Assembly: GCF_006442795.2 (NCBI RefSeq)
Contig: NZ_CP083956.1
Coordinates: forward strand, 5,309,501 to 5,373,500
Direction: 5' to 3'
DNA: 64,000 bases
DNA from: Mesorhizobium sp. B1-1-8
GTDB lineage: Bacteria; Pseudomonadota; Alphaproteobacteria; Rhizobiales; Rhizobiaceae
Each line of letters opens with the position of its first letter. Position 1 is the first letter of the stretch. Below, piece after piece: positions 16,452 through 27,748 of the stretch. The position numbers and the translations under genes are program-made. The notes under the pieces were generated by a model that saw nothing but the letters and a program-made list of their open reading frames with translations, was not told where the DNA came from and made no database searches.

Positions 16452-17129
16452 ATGAAGACTTACCTGGCAGAAGTTCTCGGCACGTTCTTGTTGGTGTTCA
16501 TCGGCACGGCCTCCGTGGTCACGGGCGGCTTCGGCGGCGCGCTGCCGCTCGGCCAGGAAGGCATCGGCCTGGCGTTCGGCATCGGCCTGATCGCGGCGGC
16601 CTATGCGATCGGTCCGATCTCGGGCGCGCATCTCAATCCGGCGGTGACGCTGGGCGTATTCCTGGCGGGGCGGATGCCGGCCAAGGATGTCGTGCCTTAC
16701 TGGATCGCGCAGATTATCGGCGCCATCATCGCCTCGCTGGCGCTGTGGATCATCGTCAGCGGCCAGGCCGGCGGCCACACCGGCGGCTTCGGCGCCAACG
16801 GCTGGGACGAAGCCAAATGGGGCATGAGCTCGGCCTTCCTGTGGGAGCTGATCGGCACCTTCACCTTCGTCACCGTGATCCTCGGCGTCACCAACGCCAA
16901 GCACACCACCGCCTTTGCCGGCCTGGTCATCGGCCTGACACTGGCGGGAATTCACTTTGCCATGATCCCGGTGACCGGCACCTCGGTCAACCCGGCGCGC
17001 TCGATCGGCCCGGCGCTGTTTTCGGGCGGCGCCGCGCTCAGCCAGCTCTGGCTGTTCATCGTCGCGCCGCTGATCGGCGGGGCGATTGCCGGCGTCGTCG
17101 CCAAGGCGGGGATTTTCGAGAAGGACTGA
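16452..17129 (+). CDS. aqpZ: aquaporin Z-type water channel
   Basis: This 225-residue six-helix inner-membrane channel has both NPA motifs: NPA at 62-64 (GAHLNPAVT) and NPAR at 180-183 (GTSVNPARS). A His in GIHFAMIPVTG lines the narrow selectivity filter, as in water-selective AqpZ rather than glycerol facilitators. I chose the ATG at 16452, which follows a strong GAGGAGAGGA site. The upstream open frame lacks membrane character. The gene is convergent with katG across a shared terminator. Confidence 0.95.
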   Translation: MKTYLAEVLGTFLLVFIGTASVVTGGFGGALPLGQEGIGLAFGIGLIAAAYAIGPISGAHLNPAVTLGVFLAGRMPAKDVVPYWIAQIIGAIIASLALWIIVSGQAGGHTGGFGANGWDEAKWGMSSAFLWELIGTFTFVTVILGVTNAKHTTAFAGLVIGLTLAGIHFAMIPVTGTSVNPARSIGPALFSGGAALSQLWLFIVAPLIGGAIAGVVAKAGIFEKD

Positions 17130-17149
17130 ATGTCTTTCAGCCAAAATGC

Positions 17150-17181
17150 AAAAGGCGCGAGGCATGACCCCGCGCCTTTTT
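17150..17181. terminator. bidirectional terminator between aqpZ and katG
   Basis: AAAAGGCGCG and CGCGCCTTTTT flank an 11-base loop, giving an A-tract on one side and a T-tract on the other. This suits termination from both convergent genes. Confidence 0.75.
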
Positions 17182-17199
17182 ACTTGGAAGGATGAGACC

Positions 17200-19543
<2,344 letters not shown>

Positions 19544-20452
19544 ATGATCGGTATCACCGTGCGTCAGATGCTTTATTTCGATGCGTTGGCGCAGACGCTG
19601 CATTTCGGCCGCGCCGCGAAGCTTGCCGGCGTCAGCCAGCCGGCGCTGTCCTCGCAGATCGCGGAGATGGAGCAGCGGCTGAATTGCCTTCTGTTCGAAC
19701 GCGGCGGCAAGACTGTGCGCATGACCGACGAGGCGCTCGCCCTGCTGCCGCGCATCGAGCGCATTCTTGCCGACATTCGTGACGTCGAGACGACGGCCCG
19801 GCGTGGCCGCCCGGCCATGGAAGGACGTTTTCGCCTCGGCATCATACCGACGGTCGCGCCCTATTTGTTGCCGCATGTGCTGCCCGCAATGAGAAGGCAG
19901 TATCCGGCCCTGCAGCTCGAACTGCGCGAAGCGGTGACCGCCTCGCTGGTCGAGGATACGAGCTCCGGGCGGCTCGACGCCTTCATCGCCGCCTTGCCGC
20001 TCGATCATCCCGGCCTTGTCACCGAAGAGCTTTTCCCGGATCGCTTCTTCCTCGCCGTGCCCGTCGGCGATCCGGCCTTCGCCTCGCCGCCGGTGCCGCC
20101 GGAAAGCCCGGCGCTGGAGCGGCTGATGCTTCTGGAAGAAGGCCATTGCCTGCGCGAGCAGGCGCTGGCCGTCTGCGGCAATGTGCGGCCGGTGGCGATG
20201 GCAAGCTACGGCGCCACCAGCCTGACGACGCTGCTGCAGATGGTGGCGCATGGGCTGGGCGTGACGCTGGTCCCGGAAATGGCGGCAAGTGCGGCCGGAA
20301 TCATGCCCGATCTCAGGATCGTGCCGTTCCAGGAGCCGATGCCGCAACGCATGATCTGCCTCGCCTGGCGCCGCAACAAGGTGCGCCAGGACGAATGCGT
20401 GGAGCTGGCCAAGATCATTCGCGGGCTGGATGGGGTGGTGCTTGGGGCGTGA
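19544..20452 (+). CDS. oxyR: hydrogen-peroxide-sensing LysR regulator OxyR
   Basis: This is a 302-residue LysR protein. The HTH lies at residues 7-64 (MLYFDALAQTLHFGRAAKLAGVSQPALSSQI). The two redox cysteines of OxyR are both present and correctly spaced: Cys202 in EEGHCLREQ and Cys211 in AVCGN, equivalent to Cys199/Cys208 of E. coli. Peroxide forms a disulfide between them and activates transcription. The divergent katG supports the assignment. Confidence 0.93.
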   Translation: MIGITVRQMLYFDALAQTLHFGRAAKLAGVSQPALSSQIAEMEQRLNCLLFERGGKTVRMTDEALALLPRIERILADIRDVETTARRGRPAMEGRFRLGIIPTVAPYLLPHVLPAMRRQYPALQLELREAVTASLVEDTSSGRLDAFIAALPLDHPGLVTEELFPDRFFLAVPVGDPAFASPPVPPESPALERLMLLEEGHCLREQALAVCGNVRPVAMASYGATSLTTLLQMVAHGLGVTLVPEMAASAAGIMPDLRIVPFQEPMPQRMICLAWRRNKVRQDECVELAKIIRGLDGVVLGA

Positions 20453-20653
20453 CATCCCAAGGGTTCGCACGTTGATTAGCCGGCGAATGAAGCGCCCGAA
20501 CACCTTGCGGCGGCGACGGAGAATTTGTGAAGGTTTGACGACAAGATTTCACAAAAAGGTGTCGATTCTCAGCGGAACGCCGATCCGACAGTTGGGTTCT
20601 GCCCATGCCGGGCACAATCCGGCAGAAGCAAGAAACGAAATGGAGTACCTGCC

Positions 20654-20977
20654 ATGCTCACAAAAATCCTAGCAGCCTCGGCCCTCACCATCGGCCTTGC
20701 GACGGCGGCGCTGGCCCAGGATGCCAGCACCTATAACCCAAACAGCGGCACGACTTCCGAGGTCCACCACCCAAGGCACCATGCAAGAAGGGTGGTCGTC
20801 GATCCGAACCCCACCTCCAGCATCGGCATCACCGGGACGAGCTCGGATTACATGAATTCGAATGCCGATCAGAATTGCCCCGCTGGCCCGCAGGGCGCCA
20901 GCGCGGATATACCCAATGCCAGCGGCAGGCCGCCGAAGGCGCCGACAACGGTGAACGGCCGCCATTGCGGCCAGTAA
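20654..20977 (+). CDS. small secreted protein of unknown function
   Basis: This 107-residue protein starts with a clear signal peptide (MLTKILAASALTIGLATAALAQ, probably cut after Ala-Gln). The mature part is Asn-, Pro- and His-rich, with a basic patch HHPRHHARRVVV and two cysteines (NCPAGPQG and RHCGQ) that could form a disulfide. GGAG lies about ten bases before the ATG. Similar short periplasmic proteins are common in Mesorhizobium, with no known role. Confidence 0.7.
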   Translation: MLTKILAASALTIGLATAALAQDASTYNPNSGTTSEVHHPRHHARRVVVDPNPTSSIGITGTSSDYMNSNADQNCPAGPQGASADIPNASGRPPKAPTTVNGRHCGQ

Positions 20978-21022
20978 AGGCGCCGCGGCAAACAGGGAGT
21001 CCATGTACCCCCTCCGCCGTAC

Positions 21023-21213
21023 GGCAATCGCATATGGTCTGTCGGCGAAGGCCAAGCAACGCCGTCATCCTCGGGCTTGTCCCGAGGATCTGCCGTCGCA
21101 CGCGGATTTAGTGCGACCAGTTCAGGGAGGCCCGTAGATCCTCGGGACAAGCCCGAGGATGACGCAATCAAGGCGCGCCGTTATCCGAACTTCCAAAGCC
21201 ATATGCGATTGCC
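21023..21213. repeat. outer inverted repeat of a nested palindrome
   Basis: GGCAATCGCATATGG at 21023-21037 is the exact reverse complement of CCATATGCGATTGCC at 21199-21213. The same 15-mer recurs at about 23451-23465 near the IS481 element. It encloses the 27-bp inverted repeat at 21064-21163. Confidence 0.75.
21064..21163. repeat. 27-bp inverted repeat with internally palindromic arms
   Basis: Bases 21064-21090 are the reverse complement of 21137-21163. Each arm is itself a hairpin (CCTCGGG, CTTG or CAAG, then CCCGAGG). The loop is 46 bp. Such CCTCGGGCTTGTCCCGAGG units are a familiar class of alphaproteobacterial interspersed repeat. Confidence 0.8.
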
Positions 21214-21347
21214 CTGCTCGCCGCTGCGGCCTTCGGGTGGGTCCATTCAGACGATGACAATTATCCGCTCTGCGCCGGGAGCCGGCATTTAACTCCGCGC
21301 TCGGGAGAGGACGTTCAGCGACGCACGACCCGGCCGAGACGGAGCGG

Positions 21348-21824
21348 CTAGGACTGAGCCTTGGAATCCCCGCCACCCAGGGCCGCTTTGCCGCGACGCT
21401 CCATTTCGGCCGGCGAAAGATCTTCCTTCCATGTCAGCAGCACCCAGACATGGCCGAAGGGGTCGCGCACGCTGGCCGAGTTTGCACCGTAGAACATATC
21501 GGTTGGCGGCTGGACCACTTCGCAGCCTGCCGCCACCGCTCGCGCCAGAACCGCTTCATTGTCGTCCACCATCAGATGCAGGCCCGCCGTGCATGCTCCA
21601 AGTTGCCGCGGCTCATCGTAGAGCTGACCGGTCGGGTCGCCCAACATTACCGTTGCGTTGCAGACGGCAAGCTCGCTGTGGAGGATCCGACCATCCGGCG
21701 CCGCGATGCGGAACAGCTCCTGCGCCCCGAACGCTTCGGCATAGAAGGCGACGGCTTTGGCCGCGCCCCGGATGTAGATGTGCGGAACGACGGCGTTCAA
21801 GTAGCGGAGAGGTCGTGTTGTCAT
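21348..21824 (-). CDS. VOC (glyoxalase/bleomycin-resistance) family protein
   Basis: This protein of about 158 residues has the paired beta-alpha-beta-beta-beta modules of the vicinal-oxygen-chelate fold. VVPHIYIRGAAKAVAFYAEAFGAQE forms the first module and AGLHLMVDDNEAVLARAVAAG to RDPFGHVWVLLTW the second. It is of the PhnB-like type. The ATG at 21824 (MTTRPLRYL) is preferred, while a GTG four codons upstream is possible. The substrate is unknown. It faces the repeat block on both sides. Confidence 0.85.
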   Translation of the reverse strand: MTTRPLRYLNAVVPHIYIRGAAKAVAFYAEAFGAQELFRIAAPDGRILHSELAVCNATVMLGDPTGQLYDEPRQLGACTAGLHLMVDDNEAVLARAVAAGCEVVQPPTDMFYGANSASVRDPFGHVWVLLTWKEDLSPAEMERRGKAALGGGDSKAQS

Positions 21825-21923
21825 CCCTGGTGCCACTGTTTGTCATCGCCACGGTCGCCTCATGCGGCCGACGCGCCGCCGGTTTTCGCGACCGCGATCG
21901 GTTATAAACACAGGCCGTTCTCT

Positions 21924-22094
21924 CCGGTTCCCCCGGGGCCAATCGCAGATGGCGCTCCCCCACTCCGTCTCGGCTTCGCCGAGCCACCTCTCCCCCACCT
22001 TCGGTGAGGGAGAGGAAATGCCAACCGCCGAGGCCGCGGCCTTGGAAGGCTTGGGTTTCCTCTCCCCCATGGACATGGGGGAGAGGTGGCCGCG
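21924..22094. repeat. long palindromic interspersed element, left part (interrupted by IS481)
   Basis: The arm beginning CCGGTTCCCC with CAATCGCAGATGGC and CCCCCACTCCGTC reappears inverted at 23428-23480. A second stem (CTCTCCCCCATG with CATGGGGGAGAG) lies at 22060-22086. Removing the insertion sequence at 22095-23423 restores one continuous inverted-repeat element. Confidence 0.7.
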
Positions 22095-23423
22095 TGTCCG
22101 AACCGGATAGATAGGTAACAGAATGGACCGATTAGATGGGTGACAGTTTTCTTGTCCGCCGGGAGGACCGGCGATGGTTTGGCGAGAGACTGGGCTCATG
22201 GATGAGCGGCTTCGTTTTGTTGCGGAATGCCTATCTGGCGAGGAGACGATGACGCAGCTTTGTGCTGCCTTCGAGATCTCGCGCAAGACCGGTTACAAAT
22301 GGCTTGGACGTTACCGGGCGTTCGGGCCGGAAGGCCTGCACGACCAGCCGCGGGCGCCGCTCGAGCACGGCCGTGCCACGGCAGCGGAGCTGGTGGAGCG
22401 GATCGTGGCGCAGAAGGAAGCGCATCCGCTGTGGGGGCCGAAGAAGATCATGGCCCGGCTGAAGCGGGCGGAGCCCAGCTGCAGCTGGCCGGCGGTGTCG
22501 ACAGCCGGCGAGATTCTGAAGCGGCATGGCCTTGTCGGGCGTCGGCGCGCGCGCTGGAGAGCGGCGGGCAACGGTCCATGGCCGGAGCCTGAGGCGGCGA
22601 ACGCGCTGTGGACGGGAGATCACAAGGGCTGGTTCCGGACCGGCGACGGCTGGCGCTGCGAGCCGCTGACGGTGATGGATGGGGCGTGCCGCTACCTGTT
22701 GGCGCTGGCGGCGATCGGCTCGACGTCGGAGGGTGAAGCCTGGCCGGTGTTTGAACGGACATTCGAGGAGCATGGCCTGCCGGATCGGTTCAGAAGCGAC
22801 AATGGGGCGCCGTTCGCGTCAGCCGGCGTCACCGGGCTGACGCCGCTTGCGGTGCGCTTCATCAAGCTCGGTATCGTGCTGGAGCGCATTCAGCCGGGCA
22901 AACCGCAGCAGAACGGATGCCATGAGCGCTTCCACCTGACCATGCTGCCGCTGGCCAAGGCGCCGGAGGCCGACAGGGCCGCCCAGGCTCGGGCTTTCGA
23001 GGCTTTCCGGCGCGAGTATAACGAGGAGCGCCCGCACGAGGCGCTGGGTATGGACACGCCGGCACAGCATTACCGCCCCTCGACCCGCGCCATGCCGAAG
23101 ACGACACCAGAGCCGGACTATCCGGCCGAAGCTGCGGTGCGCAGCGTGCGCCAAAACGGCGAGATCAAGTGGAACGGCGACTTCATCTACGTCTCAAAAG
23201 CGCTGGCCGGTGAAGCGATTGCCGCAACCGAGACCGAGAATGGGGAATGGGCACTCCACTTCTATGCCCATCCGCTCGGCTTCATTGACGGCCGACACAA
23301 GAAACTGGTCCGCCGCAGTGCCGTTCAACCCCGACCAGACGGCACTGCGGCGGACAGCAACTCAGGGAGAAAACTGTAACCCATGTATCCGGTTCAAAGT
23401 GTTACCCATCTATCGGCTGGACA
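22095..23423 (+). mobile_element. complete IS481-family insertion sequence
   Basis: The element is 1329 bp. Its left end reads TGTCCGAACCGGATAGATAG and its right end, inverted, reads TGTCCAGCCGATAGATGGG; both then run into GTAACA, giving imperfect terminal inverted repeats of about 25 bp that start with TGT as in IS481. CGCG is duplicated on both sides (22091-22094 and 23424-23427). One intact transposase fills the element, so it may be active. Confidence 0.88.
22174..23379 (+). CDS. IS481-family transposase
   Basis: This is a 401-residue DDE transposase. An N-terminal helix-turn-helix (residues about 10-60, with [22 protein letters not shown]) recognises the element ends. The rve integrase core holds Asp149 (TGDHKGWF), Asp209 (FRSDNGAPF) and Glu251 (NGCHERFH). 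The C-terminal extension includes [22 protein letters not shown], typical of this family. No frameshift or stop interrupts it. The ATG at 22174 is used; 22198 is an alternative. Confidence 0.93.
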   Translation: MVWRETGLMDERLRFVAECLSGEETMTQLCAAFEISRKTGYKWLGRYRAFGPEGLHDQPRAPLEHGRATAAELVERIVAQKEAHPLWGPKKIMARLKRAEPSCSWPAVSTAGEILKRHGLVGRRRARWRAAGNGPWPEPEAANALWTGDHKGWFRTGDGWRCEPLTVMDGACRYLLALAAIGSTSEGEAWPVFERTFEEHGLPDRFRSDNGAPFASAGVTGLTPLAVRFIKLGIVLERIQPGKPQQNGCHERFHLTMLPLAKAPEADRAAQARAFEAFRREYNEERPHEALGMDTPAQHYRPSTRAMPKTTPEPDYPAEAAVRSVRQNGEIKWNGDFIYVSKALAGEAIAATETENGEWALHFYAHPLGFIDGRHKKLVRRSAVQPRPDGTAADSNSGRKL

Positions 23424-23427
23424 CGCG

Positions 23428-23480
23428 GACGGAGTGGGGGGCTGGCGCTGCCATATGCGATTGCCCTGCCGGTTCCCCGG
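23428..23480. repeat. palindromic interspersed element, right part
   Basis: GACGGAGTGGGGG, CCATATGCGATTGCC and CCGGTTCCCCGG are the inverted counterparts of sequences at 21924-21973. This is the far side of the element split by the IS481 insertion. Confidence 0.7.
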
Positions 23481-23630
23481 AGCGAATATGACACTCTGGA
23501 ACGGCGCAAGGTCGGCGCCCGGCTGGTTCGCGGATGCCGCGCCGGCTGCAGACAAGGCGTCCGTGCTTCGGCTAGAGTTCCGCCGGGGTCGACAATTACG
23601 CGATGGCAGGCATCGAAGGGGAGCACCGAG

Positions 23631-24047
23631 GTGAACCAAAAAGCCAGTCCAAGGCCACTTTCGGAAATCGCCAGCTATCACGCACATATCTATTACGACG
23701 GGCCGGCCGAGCGGCAGCACGCCGAATGGCTGCGCCGGCGCATCGCAGAACGTTTCCGCGTGCGCCTGGGCAATTGGCGCGACGAGCCGGTCGGCCCGCA
23801 TCAGCAAGCCATGTACCAGGTCTCCTTCGCCACCGAACTTTTTGCGACGCTGGTTCCATGGCTGATGCTGAACCACGGCGGCTTGAGCATCCTCATCCAC
23901 CCGAACACCACCAACCCCAAGCGGGACCATCTGGTTGACCCGATCTGGATAGGCCGGGCGCTGGCGGTGAAGGGCGAGGTTCTTGGCGAGGAGGATGAGG
24001 CGGAAGAGGCGCTGGAGGTGAATACGGAGCCGACGCTGGGGGCGTGA
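23631..24047 (+). CDS. DOPA 4,5-dioxygenase family protein
   Basis: This 138-residue protein matches the small DOPA-dioxygenase-like family. [11 protein letters not shown] near the N terminus and [17 protein letters not shown] in the C-terminal third carry the conserved metal-binding histidines. Related fungal and plant enzymes open catechol rings for pigment synthesis; bacterial members are uncharacterised. I used the GTG at 23631, preceded by GGGGAG. The C terminus is acidic ([11 protein letters not shown]). It borders the candidate defence locus. Confidence 0.85.
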   Translation: MNQKASPRPLSEIASYHAHIYYDGPAERQHAEWLRRRIAERFRVRLGNWRDEPVGPHQQAMYQVSFATELFATLVPWLMLNHGGLSILIHPNTTNPKRDHLVDPIWIGRALAVKGEVLGEEDEAEEALEVNTEPTLGA

Positions 24048-24346
24048 GGTGAGGCAAACCTCGCCAGTTCGATTATCCGCCGAGCAGCGAGGCCAGTGCA
24101 CAGTTCCGCGCAGTCTTCCCGTGCCGGACGCAATAGCGCCATGGAATACCTGTCGCCGGCGGTTGGCGGATGAGTTTGTTCGGTCGAAACCCGACCGACG
24201 GCTTCTAGGACTGAGTGTTGCGATCGCTGAAAAGCGCAGCAACTCTTGGGACTTGCGCCCGCGATTAATAAATCGCATCTGAATGGTAGTGGATCTGCGA
24301 CCGAGAAGCGCTAGTGGTTGCATCCACATCGACAAGGGGGGCGCAC

Positions 24347-26618
24347 TTGCCAGGATTTTCCGTCGACACAAAGCTCTTCCGCGAACTGGGTGAGCTGCTT
24401 GTCGGTCGCGAGTCGACGGCTCTAACCGAGCTGATCAAGAATGCTTACGATGCCGATGCCACTGAGGTCACGATCCTTGGAAGGGGAATCGCCGAAGCTG
24501 GCGAAGGCAGTATTATTGTAATGGATAACGGAATCGGCATGTCGGAAGCCGAATTCTCAAGGGGCTTCCTCCGCATTGCTGGTCGTGGGTGCTGATCGGC
24601 GCTCCCCGTGGTTCGAGAGGCGGTATACCGGTGAGAAGGGTGTCGGTCGGCTCGCTGCTCACAAGCTTGCACATGGGCTAGAGGTTCGGTCACGACGATG
24701 GAACGGTGCGGAGCGGGACACTTTGGAGGGGTTTCCTGCTGACAACGAAATCCAAGCGAAGATCGACTGGGACGCGATCGAGGCATTGGAAACGCTAGCC
24801 GATATTGAAGGAAGCGGTGCGGTCGACGTTCGCAGAATAAGCGGCACGCGTCGCCCTGCAGGCACAAGACTGACGCTATCACCGTTGCGTCGCCAATGGC
24901 GCGATCGTGATCGAGAGCGCTTCTTCGAAGAGGTAGCGACTCTGACACCCCCTGACGTTCTGTTGGAACCTCTAGAGAGTGTACTCGCATCACCTCATTT
25001 GCTCGAACGGCTCACTGTCCGTGACGAGCGCCGCGCCGGCGGTTTCCAGGTAAGTTATCGCGGCGATCTGGCGCTGTCTGAAGGAGACCTTCCGGCTGCG
25101 CTGGCTAGCGCATCTTGGATCATTGAGATCGACTGCAAAAAAGAAGAGCGACGCTTGAGGATCGCAGTCACCCCTACCCGACGAACGCTTGCCGAGTACG
25201 GTAACGCTGAAGGTTTCGTCCTCGATCGTCCGCTGGGTGGAAATGACCCCGCTGTTGGGTTTCAGGCCCGCATTCTTCAAATGTCAAACGCGCAGTGGCC
25301 CAAGCGTTATCAAGGTGTGCGGGTATATTACGAGGGCTTCCGCGTCCTCCCATATGGCGATCCGCGCGATGACTGGCTGGAGCTGGATCGTGATTACCGT
25401 TCACGTGGTCATCAGGAACTCGGCCGACTGCGGAGCCGAAGCGCCTGGAATCTGCCCGCCGGCTCCGAGAAGGAAGGTCTCGCTATCCAGGGCAACACGG
25501 CATTCTTCGGTGCGGTACTCCTAACTCGCTCCGGCGCCAACGAGCTACAGATGCTTGTCAACCGTGAGGGCTTTCTGCCCGGTGACCAGTTCACTTTCAT
25601 TGAGGAGACGGTTCGGCTTGCGATCGACCTACAGGTGCGCCTTCGCTACGCAACCACTTCAGAGGTCAAGCAAGCGCGACAGCTTGTGGGCGGCCGGCAA
25701 CAGCGCTCTGCAAGGCGTGCGGCCGCAGGGCAATCCCCGTCCGCCTACTTGCTCCGTGAACTTCACCAAACTGCGCAAACTGCGCTGACTAACGCGCGAA
25801 CGGCGATCTCCGCCGGGCGAAGTACCGATGCGCGAAACCAACTCGAGCAGCTTGAGCAAACGCTCGGCTCGGCTACGGATCTTTCCGACGAAGTGACATC
25901 GGAAGCCACTATGTTTCGAGTACTGGCGTCAATTGGTCTCGAGCACGCCGCATTCGTGCACGAAGTGCGCAGCCTTTCGCTTGCCGCTCAGACGCTCGCT
26001 GACACACTGGAAAGGTTGGCCAATGCAGAGCGAGACGCTCGTAAGGCACGGCAGCTGCGCGCGATCGCCGTCAACGCTAAGGATATCCGTGAGCGGCTTC
26101 GCCGCAATGCCATATATCTTGCGGACGTTACGGGAATTGAGGGCCGGCGCCGTCGTAGTCGGCAGAATCTTCGTGAGCGGATTGAGCGTGTACTCGGCTT
26201 TTTCGAGCGCTCAATAGCCAGGCGACGTGTCGATGTCCGGATCGACGTGTCGAATACGTTGCAAACGCCACCGCTCTTTCCAGCAGAACTAACCGCTATC
26301 CTGAGCAATCTTTTCAGTAATGCGATTAAATTTGCAGGCAATCGGGGGACAGTCCGTATCTCTGCCCGAGAACTCGACGACGTGTTCCAAGTTCGCGTTG
26401 AAAATAGTGGAATTGCCGTGGATTTAGCCACCGCTGAGCGTTGGTTCGAGCCATTCCGTTCGACCACCACAGAGGTTGATGAGTCGCTTGGTCAAGGCAT
26501 GGGGCTGGGATTGACTATCACGCGAAGCCTAATCGATGAATATGGCGGCTCGATCCGATTCGTGCCGCCATCATCCAGCCAGGCCACAGCAATCGAGCTG
26601 GAGCTTCCGCGGCGATGA
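24347..26618 (+). pseudogene. MORC/Hsp90-like GHKL ATPase fused to a histidine-kinase-like half, frameshifted
   Basis: The first frame (24347-24595) encodes TKLFRELGELLVGRE, the N-box LTELIKNAYDADAT and the G1 box VMDNGIGM, then stops after FLRIAGRGC. The next frame continues ADRRSPWFERRYTGEKGVGRLAAHKLA, the G2 box of the same ATPase. Deleting one G of the GGG at 24587-24589 joins them into about 756 residues. The middle resembles MORC/HATPase_c_3 proteins. The C-terminal 250 residues have a coiled dimerisation-like region (EHAAFVHEVRSLSLAAQ) and a second ATPase with N-box ILSNLFSNAIKFA, VENSGIA, FEPFRST and GQGMGLGLTI. I prefer the TTG at 24347, after AAGGGGGG, over the GTG at 24314. It is either inactivated or a sequencing error. 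Confidence 0.7.
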
Positions 26619-27748
26619 CCAAGCCTCACGTTCTGCTGATCGACGATGCCCCGCAATCGGCCACCCTTCCGGATTCCATCCAGGCAATTCCCCTTGACCC
26701 CGAGGACGCGAACTTCGGACCTGACCTCGAAGCAGCGTTGGTGTACGCCGACCTGATCCTGCTAGACCAAAATCTTCACCGCGAACAGGTGTTGGGATTG
26801 GGAGCATTGGATGGGGCTAGCTTCGTCGGCAATCTGCGCTCTTGGGCGCGCGCTAAGGAACTCACTCTCCCGCCAGTTGTAATTTACACCAGTGAATATG
26901 AAGCGTTCGCCGATGAAATCCCGACGCTTGGTCCGGCGGTGCCGCTCGAGGGAAGTTTCATCGGCAAGGAGGCGCGCATCGCGTCGGCGCTAGACGTTGA
27001 GTGGCTTATCCCTAAGGATGAGAACTATTCCGTCGGGCATATCGCCAGCCTTGCACGTGATTGTCTATTGCTGCGCGCGGACGCAGCGGATGCAAGGATG
27101 AACTTGCAAGAAATCAGCGACTTCCTTGCCGTTCCACGCGACCAAGCTTGGTCTGAGATCGCGGTCGGCCAGATCGCCAAGTGGCGTCCGCCAATAAACG
27201 AAGCCGGCAATGCGCCCGCAGGAAGCCGGGGGGTGACTCCGGTGCTGCGATGGCTGCTTCACCAAGTGCTCCCATGCCCCGGCCTACTCCTTTCCGATCT
27301 CTATGCGGCTTGGTCGCTTGGAATCGAGCCTAAGAGTTTCTCAGCCCTGTACCAATCTGCAAATACGCGAGACTGGGTGCAAGCGCTTCGCGCTACTTGC
27401 TACGGCGGTGCGGCTAAGGATCTTGTTAATCGCCGCTGGTGGGCAGCGGGCATAGACTTTATTGGGTGGCGCCTACGCGAGCGTGGCTACGAACTGGGCA
27501 GTTTCCAGCATGCACTAGATGAGTTGGCCGGACCAGGGCTTATGCCACTTGCGGCAGCGGAGTCGGTCGTGGTGGTCAATGTCGATCTTGAGGAGGCCGG
27601 CATTGCCGCACTCGAGGATGCAGTTCAGATTTACCCACCTGGTTGGCCGACAGAAGCGGTCGATCCTTGGATGCGCCGTGACGAAGTGAAAGCCGATCCG
27701 GTGGCGCAAACGATGATCGATCTGACGGAGCTGCCTGTCGTCGAATGA
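26615..27748 (+). CDS. receiver-domain protein with an unrecognised C-terminal region
   Basis: The N-terminal third of this 377-residue protein has response-regulator receiver signatures: acidic pair Asp10-Asp11 (VLLIDDAP), phosphoacceptor Asp51 (LILLDQNL), Thr92/Ser93 (VVIYTSEY) and Lys134 (WLIPKDE). The spacing between Asp51 and Thr92 is longer than in CheY. The remaining 240 residues show no DNA-binding HTH that I recognise. They contain LHQVLPCPGLLLSDLYAAWSLG and are mostly helical. The start overlaps the kinase-like gene by ATGA, so it is the natural phosphotransfer or allosteric partner of that protein. Confidence 0.75.
   Translation: MTKPHVLLIDDAPQSATLPDSIQAIPLDPEDANFGPDLEAALVYADLILLDQNLHREQVLGLGALDGASFVGNLRSWARAKELTLPPVVIYTSEYEAFADEIPTLGPAVPLEGSFIGKEARIASALDVEWLIPKDENYSVGHIASLARDCLLLRADAADARMNLQEISDFLAVPRDQAWSEIAVGQIAKWRPPINEAGNAPAGSRGVTPVLRWLLHQVLPCPGLLLSDLYAAWSLGIEPKSFSALYQSANTRDWVQALRATCYGGAAKDLVNRRWWAAGIDFIGWRLRERGYELGSFQHALDELAGPGLMPLAAAESVVVVNVDLEEAGIAALEDAVQIYPPGWPTEAVDPWMRRDEVKADPVAQTMIDLTELPVVE

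Larger units (their letters stand above)
20978..21347. other. 370-bp repeat-rich gap with nested inverted repeats
   Basis: No gene is visible. The stretch consists of two nested inverted repeats, listed separately, with an outer pair matching part of the element interrupted by the insertion sequence at 22095. It appears to be an accumulation site for palindromic repeats. Confidence 0.6.

Noticed and set aside
24347..26618. Programmed frameshifting as the explanation for the split ATPase
   Set aside because: No slippery heptamer or known stop-codon shift motif is present at GGG TGC TGA, so a mutation or sequencing error is simpler.
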